A stretch of 15,637 nt of DNA from an uncultured Clostridia bacterium (GTDB lineage: Bacteria; Bacillota_A; Clostridia; Oscillospirales; Oscillospiraceae). Location of the stretch: the NCBI GenBank assembly GCA_947307505.1, contig CAMZJG010000007.1, positions 1 to 15,637 of the forward strand, written 5' to 3'. The notes beneath the pieces are model-generated. The model did no database searches. It had not been told where the DNA came from and saw only the letters and a list, made by a program, of their open reading frames with translations. Below, in pieces: positions 1-5,868 of the stretch (position 1 is the first letter of the stretch; each line of letters begins with the position of its first letter). The translations under genes and the position numbers were made by a program.

Positions 1-611
1 CAGATGGGGATGAGCACCTTCCACAGGTATTTGAAATCCGAGGTCCCGTCCACCTTGGCGGCGTAATACAGCTCATCCGGCACCTGGGCGAAATTCTCCC
101 GCAGCAGATAGATGTAAAACACGGAGGTGACACTGGGGAGGATCAGACCGGCAAAGGTATTCCGAAGGCCCCAATCCGTGATGGTGACAAAGTTCGTGAT
201 GATCACCAGCTCATTGGGGATCATCATCAGGGCCAGGAAAAGGGAGAACACCAGGTCCCGCCCCCGGAAGGAGAGCCGGGCAAAGGCAAAGGCAGCCAGG
301 GTGATGACGATCAGCATCAGAGCAGTGGTGACCACCGTGAAGATCAGGGTGTTCAGGAAATACCGCCCCAGGGAGACCGTGGTAAAGGCGTCCGCGTAGT
401 TCTGCAGAGTGGGGGACAGGGTGAAGAACTTCGGCACGTATTCCGCGTTGTAAGCGCTGTAGCTCTTCAGGGAGCTGAGGACCATCCAATAGAATGGAAA
501 CAGCACCAGCGCCGCCCAGAGGGTGAGCATCAGGTAGGTAAAGCTCTTTTTCAGGATCCGCCGGTTCCGCGCGGCGCGCTCGATGGACTGGAGTTCCGTT
601 TGATGGGACAT
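1..611 (-). CDS. Carbohydrate ABC transporter permease, MalG/UgpE-like (3' end outside window)
   Basis: Inner-membrane permease subunit of a binding-protein-dependent sugar-type importer (CUT1 family by resemblance); it would pair with the permease encoded just upstream. The 203 residues visible read in frame from ATG at 611-609 to the window edge; family members are usually about 275-285 residues, so roughly the last quarter is missing. Hydrophobic segments lie near residues 25-46, 86-110, 120-142 and 152-170. The cytoplasmic EAA loop that docks on the ATPase begins at about residue 179 (DELYYAAKVDGTS, then the IP end at 202-203). The start is set by AGGAGG placed 8 bases before ATG, and the gene follows the previous stop by 13 bases, so it is cotranscribed. 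The substrate cannot be read from sequence; sugar, oligosaccharide or glycerol-3-phosphate types are all possible. No substrate-binding protein is visible; it may lie beyond the edge. Confidence 0.9.
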   Translation of the reverse strand, partial: MSHQTELQSIERAARNRRILKKSFTYLMLTLWAALVLFPFYWMVLSSLKSYSAYNAEYVPKFFTLSPTLQNYADAFTTVSLGRYFLNTLIFTVVTTALMLIVITLAAFAFARLSFRGRDLVFSLFLALMMIPNELVIITNFVTITDWGLRNTFAGLILPSVTSVFYIYLLRENFAQVPDELYYAAKVDGTSDFKYLWKVLIPI

Positions 612-624
612 CTGCTCCGCCTCC

Positions 625-1515
625 TCAGTAATACACGTGCTTCTTGCTCACCAGGAGGTTCACACAGGTGATGGTGAGCACGATGGCAAAGAGGATGACT
701 GCCGCTGCCGAGGCGTAGGAGGGCCAGCCGCCGCTGTTGCCGTAGAGCATGTCGTAAACATAGCCCACAATGGTGTTCATCTCCGCCGCGTTCAGGTCTG
801 TACCGAAGAGGGCGACGGCATCGCTGTAGGCCTTGAATGCGCCGATGAAACCCGTGATGATCAGGTAGGAGATCATGGGGGAGATCATGGGCAGGGTGAT
901 GCGGGTGAAGGTGCGCAGGGAGGAGGTGCCGTCGACCCGGGCGGCATTGTAGTAATCCTGCTTGACGGAGGCCAGGGCGCTGGTGAGGATGAGGATCTTA
1001 AAGGGCAGCACTACCCACACGGTGTAAAAGCAGAGGACGAACATTTTGGCCCAGTGGGGACCGTCAATGAAGTCCACGGTGTTCCCCCCGAACCAGTGCA
1101 GGATCAGATTCACCAGGCCGTCCGTATAGGCGGTCTTCTTGAACAGGATCATGAACACCAGGCCTACCGCCAGAGTATTGGTCACATAGGGGAGAAAGTA
1201 GATGGTCTGGTAGAGGTTCCGCAGGGGTTTGATAGAGCTGAGTCCCAGGGAGATCAGCAGAGCCAGGACGGTGGACACCGGAACGGTGATGATCACCAGG
1301 ATGAAGGTGTTCTTCACCGCCTGGAGGAAATAGGCGTCATGCAGGATATAGGAAAAGTTGTACAGGCCTACCCCGAAATAGGTCTGGGAGGCGGAGTTGT
1401 ATCCCTCCTCCGCGGAGTATACGAACACGTCGATCAGAGGATAGACCATGAAAAGCCCCAGAAACAGGATGGCAGGCAGGAGATAGAGCCAGGCTTTTCC
1501 GTTTCGCTGCTCCAT
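625..1515 (-). CDS. Carbohydrate ABC transporter permease, MalF/UgpA-like
   Basis: Second permease half of the importer, 296 residues, a normal length for the short UgpA/MsmF type that lacks the large MalF periplasmic loop. It has about six hydrophobic segments (near residues 8-30, 70-92, 105-125, 157-180, 215-232 and 270-290). The EAA loop, residues 187-211, reads DYYNAARVDGTS and ends in ITLP, the expected ATPase-docking helix. The start codon shares one base with the stop of the ATPase gene upstream (TAATG at 1517-1513), so translation is probably coupled. The AAxVDGTS core is almost the same in both permeases, as expected for a heterodimer on one ATPase pair. It is an integral membrane protein; the substrate is unknown. 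Confidence 0.92.
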   Translation of the reverse strand: MEQRNGKAWLYLLPAILFLGLFMVYPLIDVFVYSAEEGYNSASQTYFGVGLYNFSYILHDAYFLQAVKNTFILVIITVPVSTVLALLISLGLSSIKPLRNLYQTIYFLPYVTNTLAVGLVFMILFKKTAYTDGLVNLILHWFGGNTVDFIDGPHWAKMFVLCFYTVWVVLPFKILILTSALASVKQDYYNAARVDGTSSLRTFTRITLPMISPMISYLIITGFIGAFKAYSDAVALFGTDLNAAEMNTIVGYVYDMLYGNSGGWPSYASAAAVILFAIVLTITCVNLLVSKKHVYY

Positions 1516-2633
1516 TACCGGCCCTCCTCTCCCCGGAGGACCGCGGGAATGCGCTCCTCCGTCTCCTTGCTGAACAGGAGGACCTTGCCCGGCCGCAGGG
1601 AGAAGCGGATCTCCCGGCTTTTCCGGTCCACCCGGCTGTCCGAGTCGATGATGGCCCGGAACGTGGGGGTATCGCAGGCGGGGTGGGCTGCAAGAACGCT
1701 CATGTCCCGGCCCATCAACTCCACCGCCTGCAGGGCGCAGCCCATGGGGCCGTCCTCCCGGAGACGGAAGCCCTCAGGCCGGATGCCGACCCAGACTTCG
1801 CCCTCCGGAGCGCCGGAGACCTCCAGCACCGGATCTTCTCCCAGGTACAGGCGGCTGCCCGCAACCCGGCCGGTGAATACGTTGATGGGGGGATTGCCCA
1901 GGAATTTTGCCACGAAGAGGTTCACCGGATCGTCGTAAACCTGCTGAGGCGCGCCGATCTGGTGGACGATGCCCTCTTTCATGACGATGATCCGGTCGGT
2001 GATGCTCATGGCCTCTTCCTGATCATGGGTCACGAAGATCGTGGTGACTCCGGTCTCCCGCTGGATACGCCGGATCTCCTCCCGGGTCTGGAGGCGCAGC
2101 CGGGCGTCCAGGTTGGAAAGAGGCTCGTCCAGAAGGAGGATCCGGGGCGTTTTCACCAGAGCCCGGGCGATGGCGACGCGCTGCTGCTGTCCGCCTGAGA
2201 GCTGACTGGGCTTCCGGTCCATGTACTTCTCGATCTGGACCAGCCGGGCAGCTTCTTCCGCCTTCCGGAGCATTTCCTCCTTGGAAGGGCGTTCCTCTCC
2301 TTTCAGGTTCTGCAGGGGGAAGAGGATGTTCTGCCGGACGGTAAGGTGAGGGTACAGAGCATAGTTCTGGAAGACCAGGCCTACGCCCCGGTTTTCCGGG
2401 GGAAGGTCCGTTACGTCGTCCTCGCCGAAGTAGATCCTGCCCGAGGTGGGCTTTTCCAGCCCGCAGATCAGATACAGGGCGGTGCTTTTGCCGCAGCCGG
2501 AGGGGCCCAGCAGGCCTACCAGTTCCCCATCCGGGATCTCAAAGGTGAAGTCGTTCACCGCGATGGTTCCCTGTTTGACCTTCCGATCCTGGGATGGGAA
2601 AATCTTGGTGAGGTGTTCAAGGGTAACGTTCAT
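1515..2633 (-). CDS. ABC transporter ATP-binding protein, MalK/UgpC/MsmX-like
   Basis: Cytoplasmic ATPase that drives the importer. It has 372 residues, typical of the MalK/UgpC family. The nucleotide-binding domain covers residues 1 to about 235: Walker A GPSGCGKST at 43-51, Q-loop Gln89, signature LSGGQQQ at 145-151, Walker B RILLLDEP at 164-171, D-loop SNLD at 173-176 and switch His203. The remaining 135 residues form the C-terminal OB/TOBE-type regulatory part (start GRV, then VWVGIRPEGF), which marks the MalK/UgpC type rather than a generic ABC ATPase. It is the first gene of its operon, behind the promoter at 2679-2707. The ribosome site is weaker than for other genes here (GGAAGAAG about 10 bases from ATG). 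Some MsmX-like ATPases serve several importers; here it is next to a permease pair, so a dedicated role is likely. Confidence 0.93.
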   Translation of the reverse strand: MNVTLEHLTKIFPSQDRKVKQGTIAVNDFTFEIPDGELVGLLGPSGCGKSTALYLICGLEKPTSGRIYFGEDDVTDLPPENRGVGLVFQNYALYPHLTVRQNILFPLQNLKGEERPSKEEMLRKAEEAARLVQIEKYMDRKPSQLSGGQQQRVAIARALVKTPRILLLDEPLSNLDARLRLQTREEIRRIQRETGVTTIFVTHDQEEAMSITDRIIVMKEGIVHQIGAPQQVYDDPVNLFVAKFLGNPPINVFTGRVAGSRLYLGEDPVLEVSGAPEGEVWVGIRPEGFRLREDGPMGCALQAVELMGRDMSVLAAHPACDTPTFRAIIDSDSRVDRKSREIRFSLRPGKVLLFSKETEERIPAVLRGEEGR

Positions 2634-2678
2634 ATCATCGCTTCTTCCGCTTAAATAATAATGTAAACAGATAGTAGA

Positions 2679-2707
2679 ATCATAGCATAATCCGGTCGGC
2701 GGGACAA
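2679..2707 (-). promoter_or_regulatory. Sigma-A-type promoter of the ABC transporter operon
   Basis: Read on the minus strand, the -35 element is TTGTCC (2707-2702, 4 of 6 consensus bases) and the -10 is TATGAT (2684-2679, 5 of 6), separated by 17 bases. A TG one base before the -10 (TGCTATGAT) gives an extended -10. Transcription would start near 2672, leaving a 5' untranslated region of about 40 bases before the ATG at 2633. A sigma70/sigma-A promoter is inferred from sequence only. An A/T-rich TGTTTACA stretch lies downstream of the -10 and could be part of an operator, but only one half-site is visible. Confidence 0.6.
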
Positions 2708-2742
2708 GACCGTGCCCCGTCGGAAAAAACCAGAAATCGGGA

Positions 2743-2771
2743 TTGACATTTGCGATTTAAAACGCTATAAT
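2743..2771 (+). promoter_or_regulatory. Perfect consensus sigma-A promoter of the aromatic amino acid operon
   Basis: The -35 box TTGACA (2743-2748) and -10 box TATAAT (2766-2771) match the vegetative consensus at all 12 positions and are 17 bases apart, the optimal spacing. The expected start is A2778. Such a strong promoter fits an operon whose output is set after initiation, by attenuation in the leader, rather than by a weak regulated promoter. It diverges from the transporter promoter; the two -35 boxes are 35 bases apart (2708-2742). Confidence 0.88.
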
Positions 2772-2801
2772 CTACCCAACCTGTTTTTGGAGGACGGCTT
2801 G

Positions 2802-2888
2802 ATGCGTTTCATCAGCGGCAGCAGCTTTTATTTTGGGTACTATTCCTTTACAGAAAAAAGGAATAGCGCTTTGTGCTGCCGTTTCTGA
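2802..2888 (+). CDS. Phe/Tyr-rich leader peptide of the aro operon
   Basis: A 28-codon ORF inside the transcribed leader, with GGAGG at 2789-2793 placed 8 bases before ATG and TGA at 2886-2888. Eight of 28 residues are aromatic: F3, F9, Y10, F11, Y13, Y14, F16 and F28. Residues 9-16 read FYFGYYSF, and there is no Trp. The last residues are ALCCRF. This is the composition expected of an attenuation leader that senses charged tRNA-Phe and tRNA-Tyr, like the pheA leader of enteric bacteria, but with both amino acids mixed. The peptide is probably not functional as a product; what matters is where the ribosome sits. The RNA strands that decide attenuation are encoded in its codons (CGGCAGCA at 2816-2823 and TGCTGCCG at 2874-2881). 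Its function is inferred from composition, the ribosome site and the downstream terminator. Confidence 0.87.
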   Translation: MRFISGSSFYFGYYSFTEKRNSALCCRF

Positions 2889-2923
2889 ACCGCTCTTTCC
2901 CCGTTCGGCCGACTGCACAGCGC
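2814..2923 (+). promoter_or_regulatory. Attenuator RNA: protector and antiterminator pairings
   Basis: Mutually exclusive pairings are visible. Protector 1:2 is CGGCAGCA (2816-2823) with TGCTGCCG (2874-2881), 8 perfect pairs, extended by a G-U and an A-U to 2814/2883. A nested hairpin inside it pairs CTATTCCTTT (2840-2849) with AAAGGAATAG (2857-2866), 10 perfect pairs over a 7-base loop. Antiterminator 2:3 is GCGCT (2866-2870) with AGCGC (2919-2923), GTGC (2873-2876) with GCAC (2915-2918) and GCCG (2878-2881) with CGGC (2906-2909): 13 pairs with small bulges. Strand 3 is also the 5' arm of the terminator. A ribosome stalled on Phe/Tyr codons would mask strand 1, free strand 2 to capture strand 3, and let transcription continue. 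A ribosome that reaches the TGA covers strand 2, so the terminator forms. Pairings were read by eye, without folding energies. Confidence 0.8.
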
Positions 2924-2943
2924 ATATGCTGGGCAGTCTTTTT
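2911..2943 (+). terminator. Intrinsic terminator of the leader (attenuator)
   Basis: The stem pairs GACTGC (2911-2916) with GCAGTC (2933-2938) and CAGC (2918-2921) with GCTG (2928-2931), with one A/G mismatch, a 6-base loop and a run of five T followed by CTTT. It sits between the leader peptide stop (2888) and the DAHP synthase ribosome site (2962-2967), the right place for premature termination. Its 5' arm is shared with the antiterminator. Confidence 0.85.
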
Positions 2944-2975
2944 CTTTATCCAAATCGAAGTAAGGAGAATGCGTT

Positions 2976-3977
2976 ATGATCGCCGTATTGAAACCCAATA
3001 CCTCCCCGGAACAGAGGGAACATTTGATCAAGTGGCTGAAAACCATGGTCGCGGATGTGCATATTTCCGAGGGAAAAGCCTATACGGTCCTGGGCCTGGT
3101 GGGCGATACCAGCCGCATCGATCCGGAACTGCTGGAAAGTCTGGATATCGTGGAATCCGTGCAGCGGGTCAGCGAAGCCTATAAAAAATGCAGCCGCCAG
3201 TTCCATCCGGAGGATACGGTGGTAGAAGTGGGGAAGGCGCGGATCGGCGCAGAATTCTGCATCATCGCCGGTCCCTGCTCCGTGGAGAACGAGGCGCAGA
3301 TCATCGACGTGGCGAAGCGGGTGAAGGCCGCCGGAGCCGACGTCCTCCGGGGCGGCGCCTTTAAGCCCCGCACCTCTCCTTATGATTTCCAGGGCCTGAA
3401 GGGGGAGGGCCTCCGGCTTCTGAGCGAGGCCAAGAAAGCCACCGGACTGCCCCTGGTAAGCGAGATCATGAGCATCGATACCCTGGACCTTTTTGAGGAT
3501 GTGGACATCATCCAGGTCGGCGCACGGAATATGCAGAACTTCGATCTGCTGAAGGAGCTGGGGCATCTGGACCGGCCCATCCTGCTGAAGCGGGGGCTGG
3601 CCAGCACCCTGAAGGAGCTCCTGATGAGCGCGGAGTACATCATGGCTGGGGGCAATGAGAAGATCATCCTCTGCGAGCGGGGCATCCGTACCTATGAGAC
3701 CATGACCCGGAATACGCTGGATCTTTCCGCGGTGCCCGTGCTGCAGGAGCGGACCCATCTGCCGGTGATCGTGGATCCCAGCCATGCCACAGGCCTCAGC
3801 CGTCTGGTGCCCCCCATGGCCCTGGCTGCTGCGGCGGCGGGAGCGGACGGGATCATGGTGGAGGTGCATAATGATCCGGCCCACGCGCTGTGCGACGGAG
3901 CCCAGTCCCTGACGCCGGAGCAGTTTGCGAACCTGAGCGGACGGGTCAGAAAGCTTCTGGAGGCGATGAGCGCATGA
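2976..3977 (+). CDS. aroF: 3-deoxy-7-phosphoheptulonate (DAHP) synthase, class I-beta with N-terminal regulatory domain
   Basis: First committed step of the shikimate pathway: condenses phosphoenolpyruvate with erythrose-4-phosphate in the cytoplasm. It has 333 residues. Residues 1 to about 70 look like the ferredoxin-like domain of the Thermotoga maritima enzyme, which in that family mediates Phe/Tyr feedback inhibition; residues 85-330 are the TIM barrel. Metal ligands appear as Cys101 (GPCSVE 99-104), His270 (DPSHA 267-271), Glu296 (EVH) and Asp307 (CDG). Substrate motifs are KPRTS at 130-134, GARNMQN at 182-188 and KRG at 205-207. No chorismate mutase domain is fused. AAGGAG lies 8 bases before ATG. 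It is the first structural gene after the attenuator, so supply of the pathway's entry enzyme follows Phe/Tyr-tRNA charging. Its TGA overlaps the next ATG. Confidence 0.96.
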   Translation: MIAVLKPNTSPEQREHLIKWLKTMVADVHISEGKAYTVLGLVGDTSRIDPELLESLDIVESVQRVSEAYKKCSRQFHPEDTVVEVGKARIGAEFCIIAGPCSVENEAQIIDVAKRVKAAGADVLRGGAFKPRTSPYDFQGLKGEGLRLLSEAKKATGLPLVSEIMSIDTLDLFEDVDIIQVGARNMQNFDLLKELGHLDRPILLKRGLASTLKELLMSAEYIMAGGNEKIILCERGIRTYETMTRNTLDLSAVPVLQERTHLPVIVDPSHATGLSRLVPPMALAAAAAGADGIMVEVHNDPAHALCDGAQSLTPEQFANLSGRVRKLLEAMSA

Positions 3978-4810
3978 CGGTAGGCATCGTTGGACTCGGG
4001 CTCATCGGGGGTTCCATGGCGAAGGCCTTTTCCCGGGCGGAGGGAGTCCGGGTCCTGGGGCTGGATACGGATAAAAGCATCCTGGGGTTTGCCATTCTGT
4101 CGGGGGCTGTGTCTGAGGAACTCACCCGGGAAAACCAGGGGGACTGCGATTTGCTGCTCCTGGCGACGTACCCGAAGGCTGCGGAGGATTACATCCGGAA
4201 GGAGGCCCCCTACCTCCCGAAGGATATGGTGGTGATGGACTGTCTGGGGACCAAGCGCCCGATCTGCGCCGCAGCGTTTCCCCTGGCGGAAGAATACGGG
4301 TTTACTTTCGTGGGCGGACATCCCATGGCGGGTACCCATCATTCCGGTTTCAAGTATGCCCGGGAAAACCTGTTTCACGGGGCGCCCATGGTCCTGGTCC
4401 CCCCTGCGCATTTCGATATGGAGCTGCTGGAGCGGGTGAAAACGCTCCTGGCCCCTCTGGGCTTCGGCTCTTTCGCCGTCACTACGGCAGAGCAGCATGA
4501 CGAGATGATCGCCTTTACCTCCCAGATGCCCCATCTGGTCTCCAATGCCTATATCAAGAGTCCCATGGCTGTGGGGCACAGGGGGTTCTCCGCGGGGAGC
4601 TACAAGGATATGACCCGGGTAGCCTGGCTGAAGCCGGAGATGTGGACGGAATTGTTCCTGGAGAATCGGGACAATCTCCTCCGGGAACTGGACTCCTTTA
4701 TCGGGGATCTGGAGAAGTACAGGAAGGCGTTGGAATCGCAGGATGGCGAGACCCTGCAGCATCTCCTGGAGGAAGGCTGCAGACGGAAAATGGAGATCGA
4801 CGGAAGATGA
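3974..4810 (+). CDS. tyrA: Prephenate dehydrogenase (no ACT domain)
   Basis: NAD(P)-dependent oxidative decarboxylation of prephenate to 4-hydroxyphenylpyruvate, the Tyr branch. It has 278 residues: an N-terminal Rossmann fold with GLGLIGGS at 7-14, the active-site GGHPMAG at 114-120, SQMPHL at 183-188 and GFSAGSYKDMTR at 204-215, then a helical dimerisation part. The chosen start is the ATG in the ATGA overlap with the DAHP synthase stop; the frame is open further upstream inside that gene, but the Rossmann beta strand begins right after this ATG. Unlike Bacillus subtilis TyrA, there is no C-terminal ACT domain, so direct Tyr feedback through ACT is not expected. An arogenate dehydrogenase specificity cannot be ruled out from sequence alone. 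Confidence 0.93.
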   Translation: MTVGIVGLGLIGGSMAKAFSRAEGVRVLGLDTDKSILGFAILSGAVSEELTRENQGDCDLLLLATYPKAAEDYIRKEAPYLPKDMVVMDCLGTKRPICAAAFPLAEEYGFTFVGGHPMAGTHHSGFKYARENLFHGAPMVLVPPAHFDMELLERVKTLLAPLGFGSFAVTTAEQHDEMIAFTSQMPHLVSNAYIKSPMAVGHRGFSAGSYKDMTRVAWLKPEMWTELFLENRDNLLRELDSFIGDLEKYRKALESQDGETLQHLLEEGCRRKMEIDGR

Positions 4811-5868
4811 GCACAGTCGTCATCCCCGCTTCCCGCACCTATGAGGTGCAGATCGAGGACCGGCTTCCCGCGGACACGGGGGAGCGGGTCCGGGCAGCCG
4901 TGCCCGGCGCCGCCCGGGCGGCGATCCTGGCGGATGATACGGTTTGGGGCCTGTATGGACAGGAGTTAAAGGACCTTCTCGCCGGAGCGGGTCTGACGGT
5001 GTTCCATCATGTTTTCCCCCACGGGGAAGCCTCCAAAAACGCCTCCGTCTATATCGGGATCCTGGAATGGCTCAGCCGATGCCGAATGGACCGGCAGGAT
5101 GTGCTGCTGGCCCTGGGAGGCGGGGTCACGGGAGACCTGGGGGGCTTTGCCGCCGCCACCTATCTCCGGGGCATCGCCTATATCCAGGTCCCCACCACGC
5201 TGCTGGCCATGGTGGATTCCTCCGTGGGCGGAAAGACCGCGATCGACTTAAGCGCAGGAAAGAACCTGGCAGGGGCTTTCTGGCAGCCCAGTCTGGTCCT
5301 GTGCGGCTGCTCGGCGCTGGATACGCTGCCCCGGGAGACCCTGGCGGACGGCTGTGCAGAGGTGGTGAAATACGGCGTCCTCTGCGACCCGGAGCTGTTC
5401 CTCCATCTGGAGGAACGGGGACTGGATTTTGACCGCGCCTGGGCCGTGGAGCACAGTGTGCGGGATAAACAGGGTTTCGTCAGTCGGGATGAATTTGACC
5501 GGGGGGCAAGAAAACTCCTGAACCTGGGCCATACTCTGGGTCATGCCCTGGAACAGCACAGCGGCTTCACCCTCAGCCACGGTCGGGGCGTAAGCATCGG
5601 CATGGCGGCGGTGACCAGAGCAGCCGCCGCCCGGGGCTGGTGTCCGGCGGAGCTGCCCGGAAGGCTGGAGCGCCTGCTGGAGAAGCTGGAGCTGCCTGTC
5701 CGTTCCCCCTGGCCGGCGGAAGAACTGGAGGAATTCATGCTGGCGGATAAGAAATGGAGCGGGTCCCGGGTGGACGTGATCGTGCCCGAGGAGCTGGGAC
5801 GCTGCGGGATCCGTCCCATGGACCGGCAGGAACTCATGGATTTCATGGAAGCGGGGTGCCGGGAATGA
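4807..5868 (+). CDS. aroB: 3-dehydroquinate synthase
   Basis: Second step of the shikimate pathway: converts DAHP to 3-dehydroquinate with bound NAD+ and a divalent metal. It has 353 residues, the family length. The NAD-binding glycine loop GGGVTGDLGGF is at 104-114, followed by the diagnostic PTTLLAMVDSSVGGKTAI at 129-146. Likely metal ligands are Glu185 (AEVVKYG), His242 (LGHTLGHALE) and His258 (SHGRG). The start is ATG at 4807 in an ATGA overlap with tyrA; the frame is open upstream to 4642, but that extension lies inside tyrA and has no family counterpart. It is in the cytoplasm and presumably translationally coupled to tyrA. Confidence 0.96.
   Translation: MSTVVIPASRTYEVQIEDRLPADTGERVRAAVPGAARAAILADDTVWGLYGQELKDLLAGAGLTVFHHVFPHGEASKNASVYIGILEWLSRCRMDRQDVLLALGGGVTGDLGGFAAATYLRGIAYIQVPTTLLAMVDSSVGGKTAIDLSAGKNLAGAFWQPSLVLCGCSALDTLPRETLADGCAEVVKYGVLCDPELFLHLEERGLDFDRAWAVEHSVRDKQGFVSRDEFDRGARKLLNLGHTLGHALEQHSGFTLSHGRGVSIGMAAVTRAAAARGWCPAELPGRLERLLEKLELPVRSPWPAEELEEFMLADKKWSGSRVDVIVPEELGRCGIRPMDRQELMDFMEAGCRE

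Noticed and set aside
637..1938. 433-codon plus-strand ORF antisense to the transporter permease and ATPase
   Set aside because: Its translation is a low-complexity His/Gly/Asp-rich shadow; the minus strand carries complete ABC permease and ATPase motifs.
2655..2675. Possible catabolite-repression or LacI-type operator near TGTAAACA in the transporter leader
   Set aside because: Only one half-site is visible and no symmetric partner at the proper distance, so an operator cannot be supported.
2778..2975. T-box riboswitch in the aro leader
   Set aside because: No T-box antiterminator sequence (AGGGTGGNACCGCG-like) or stem I specifier structure was seen; the translated Phe/Tyr ORF with a ribosome site explains the terminator better.
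2946..3884. 312-codon minus-strand ORF inside the DAHP synthase gene
   Set aside because: Antisense shadow of a gene whose metal-binding and substrate motifs are all intact.
3890..3973. Earlier in-frame ATG for tyrA inside aroF
   Set aside because: The Rossmann fold starts immediately after ATG 3974, which makes the same ATGA overlap seen at other junctions. The same reasoning removes the longer frames for aroB (from 4642) and aroA (from 5754).
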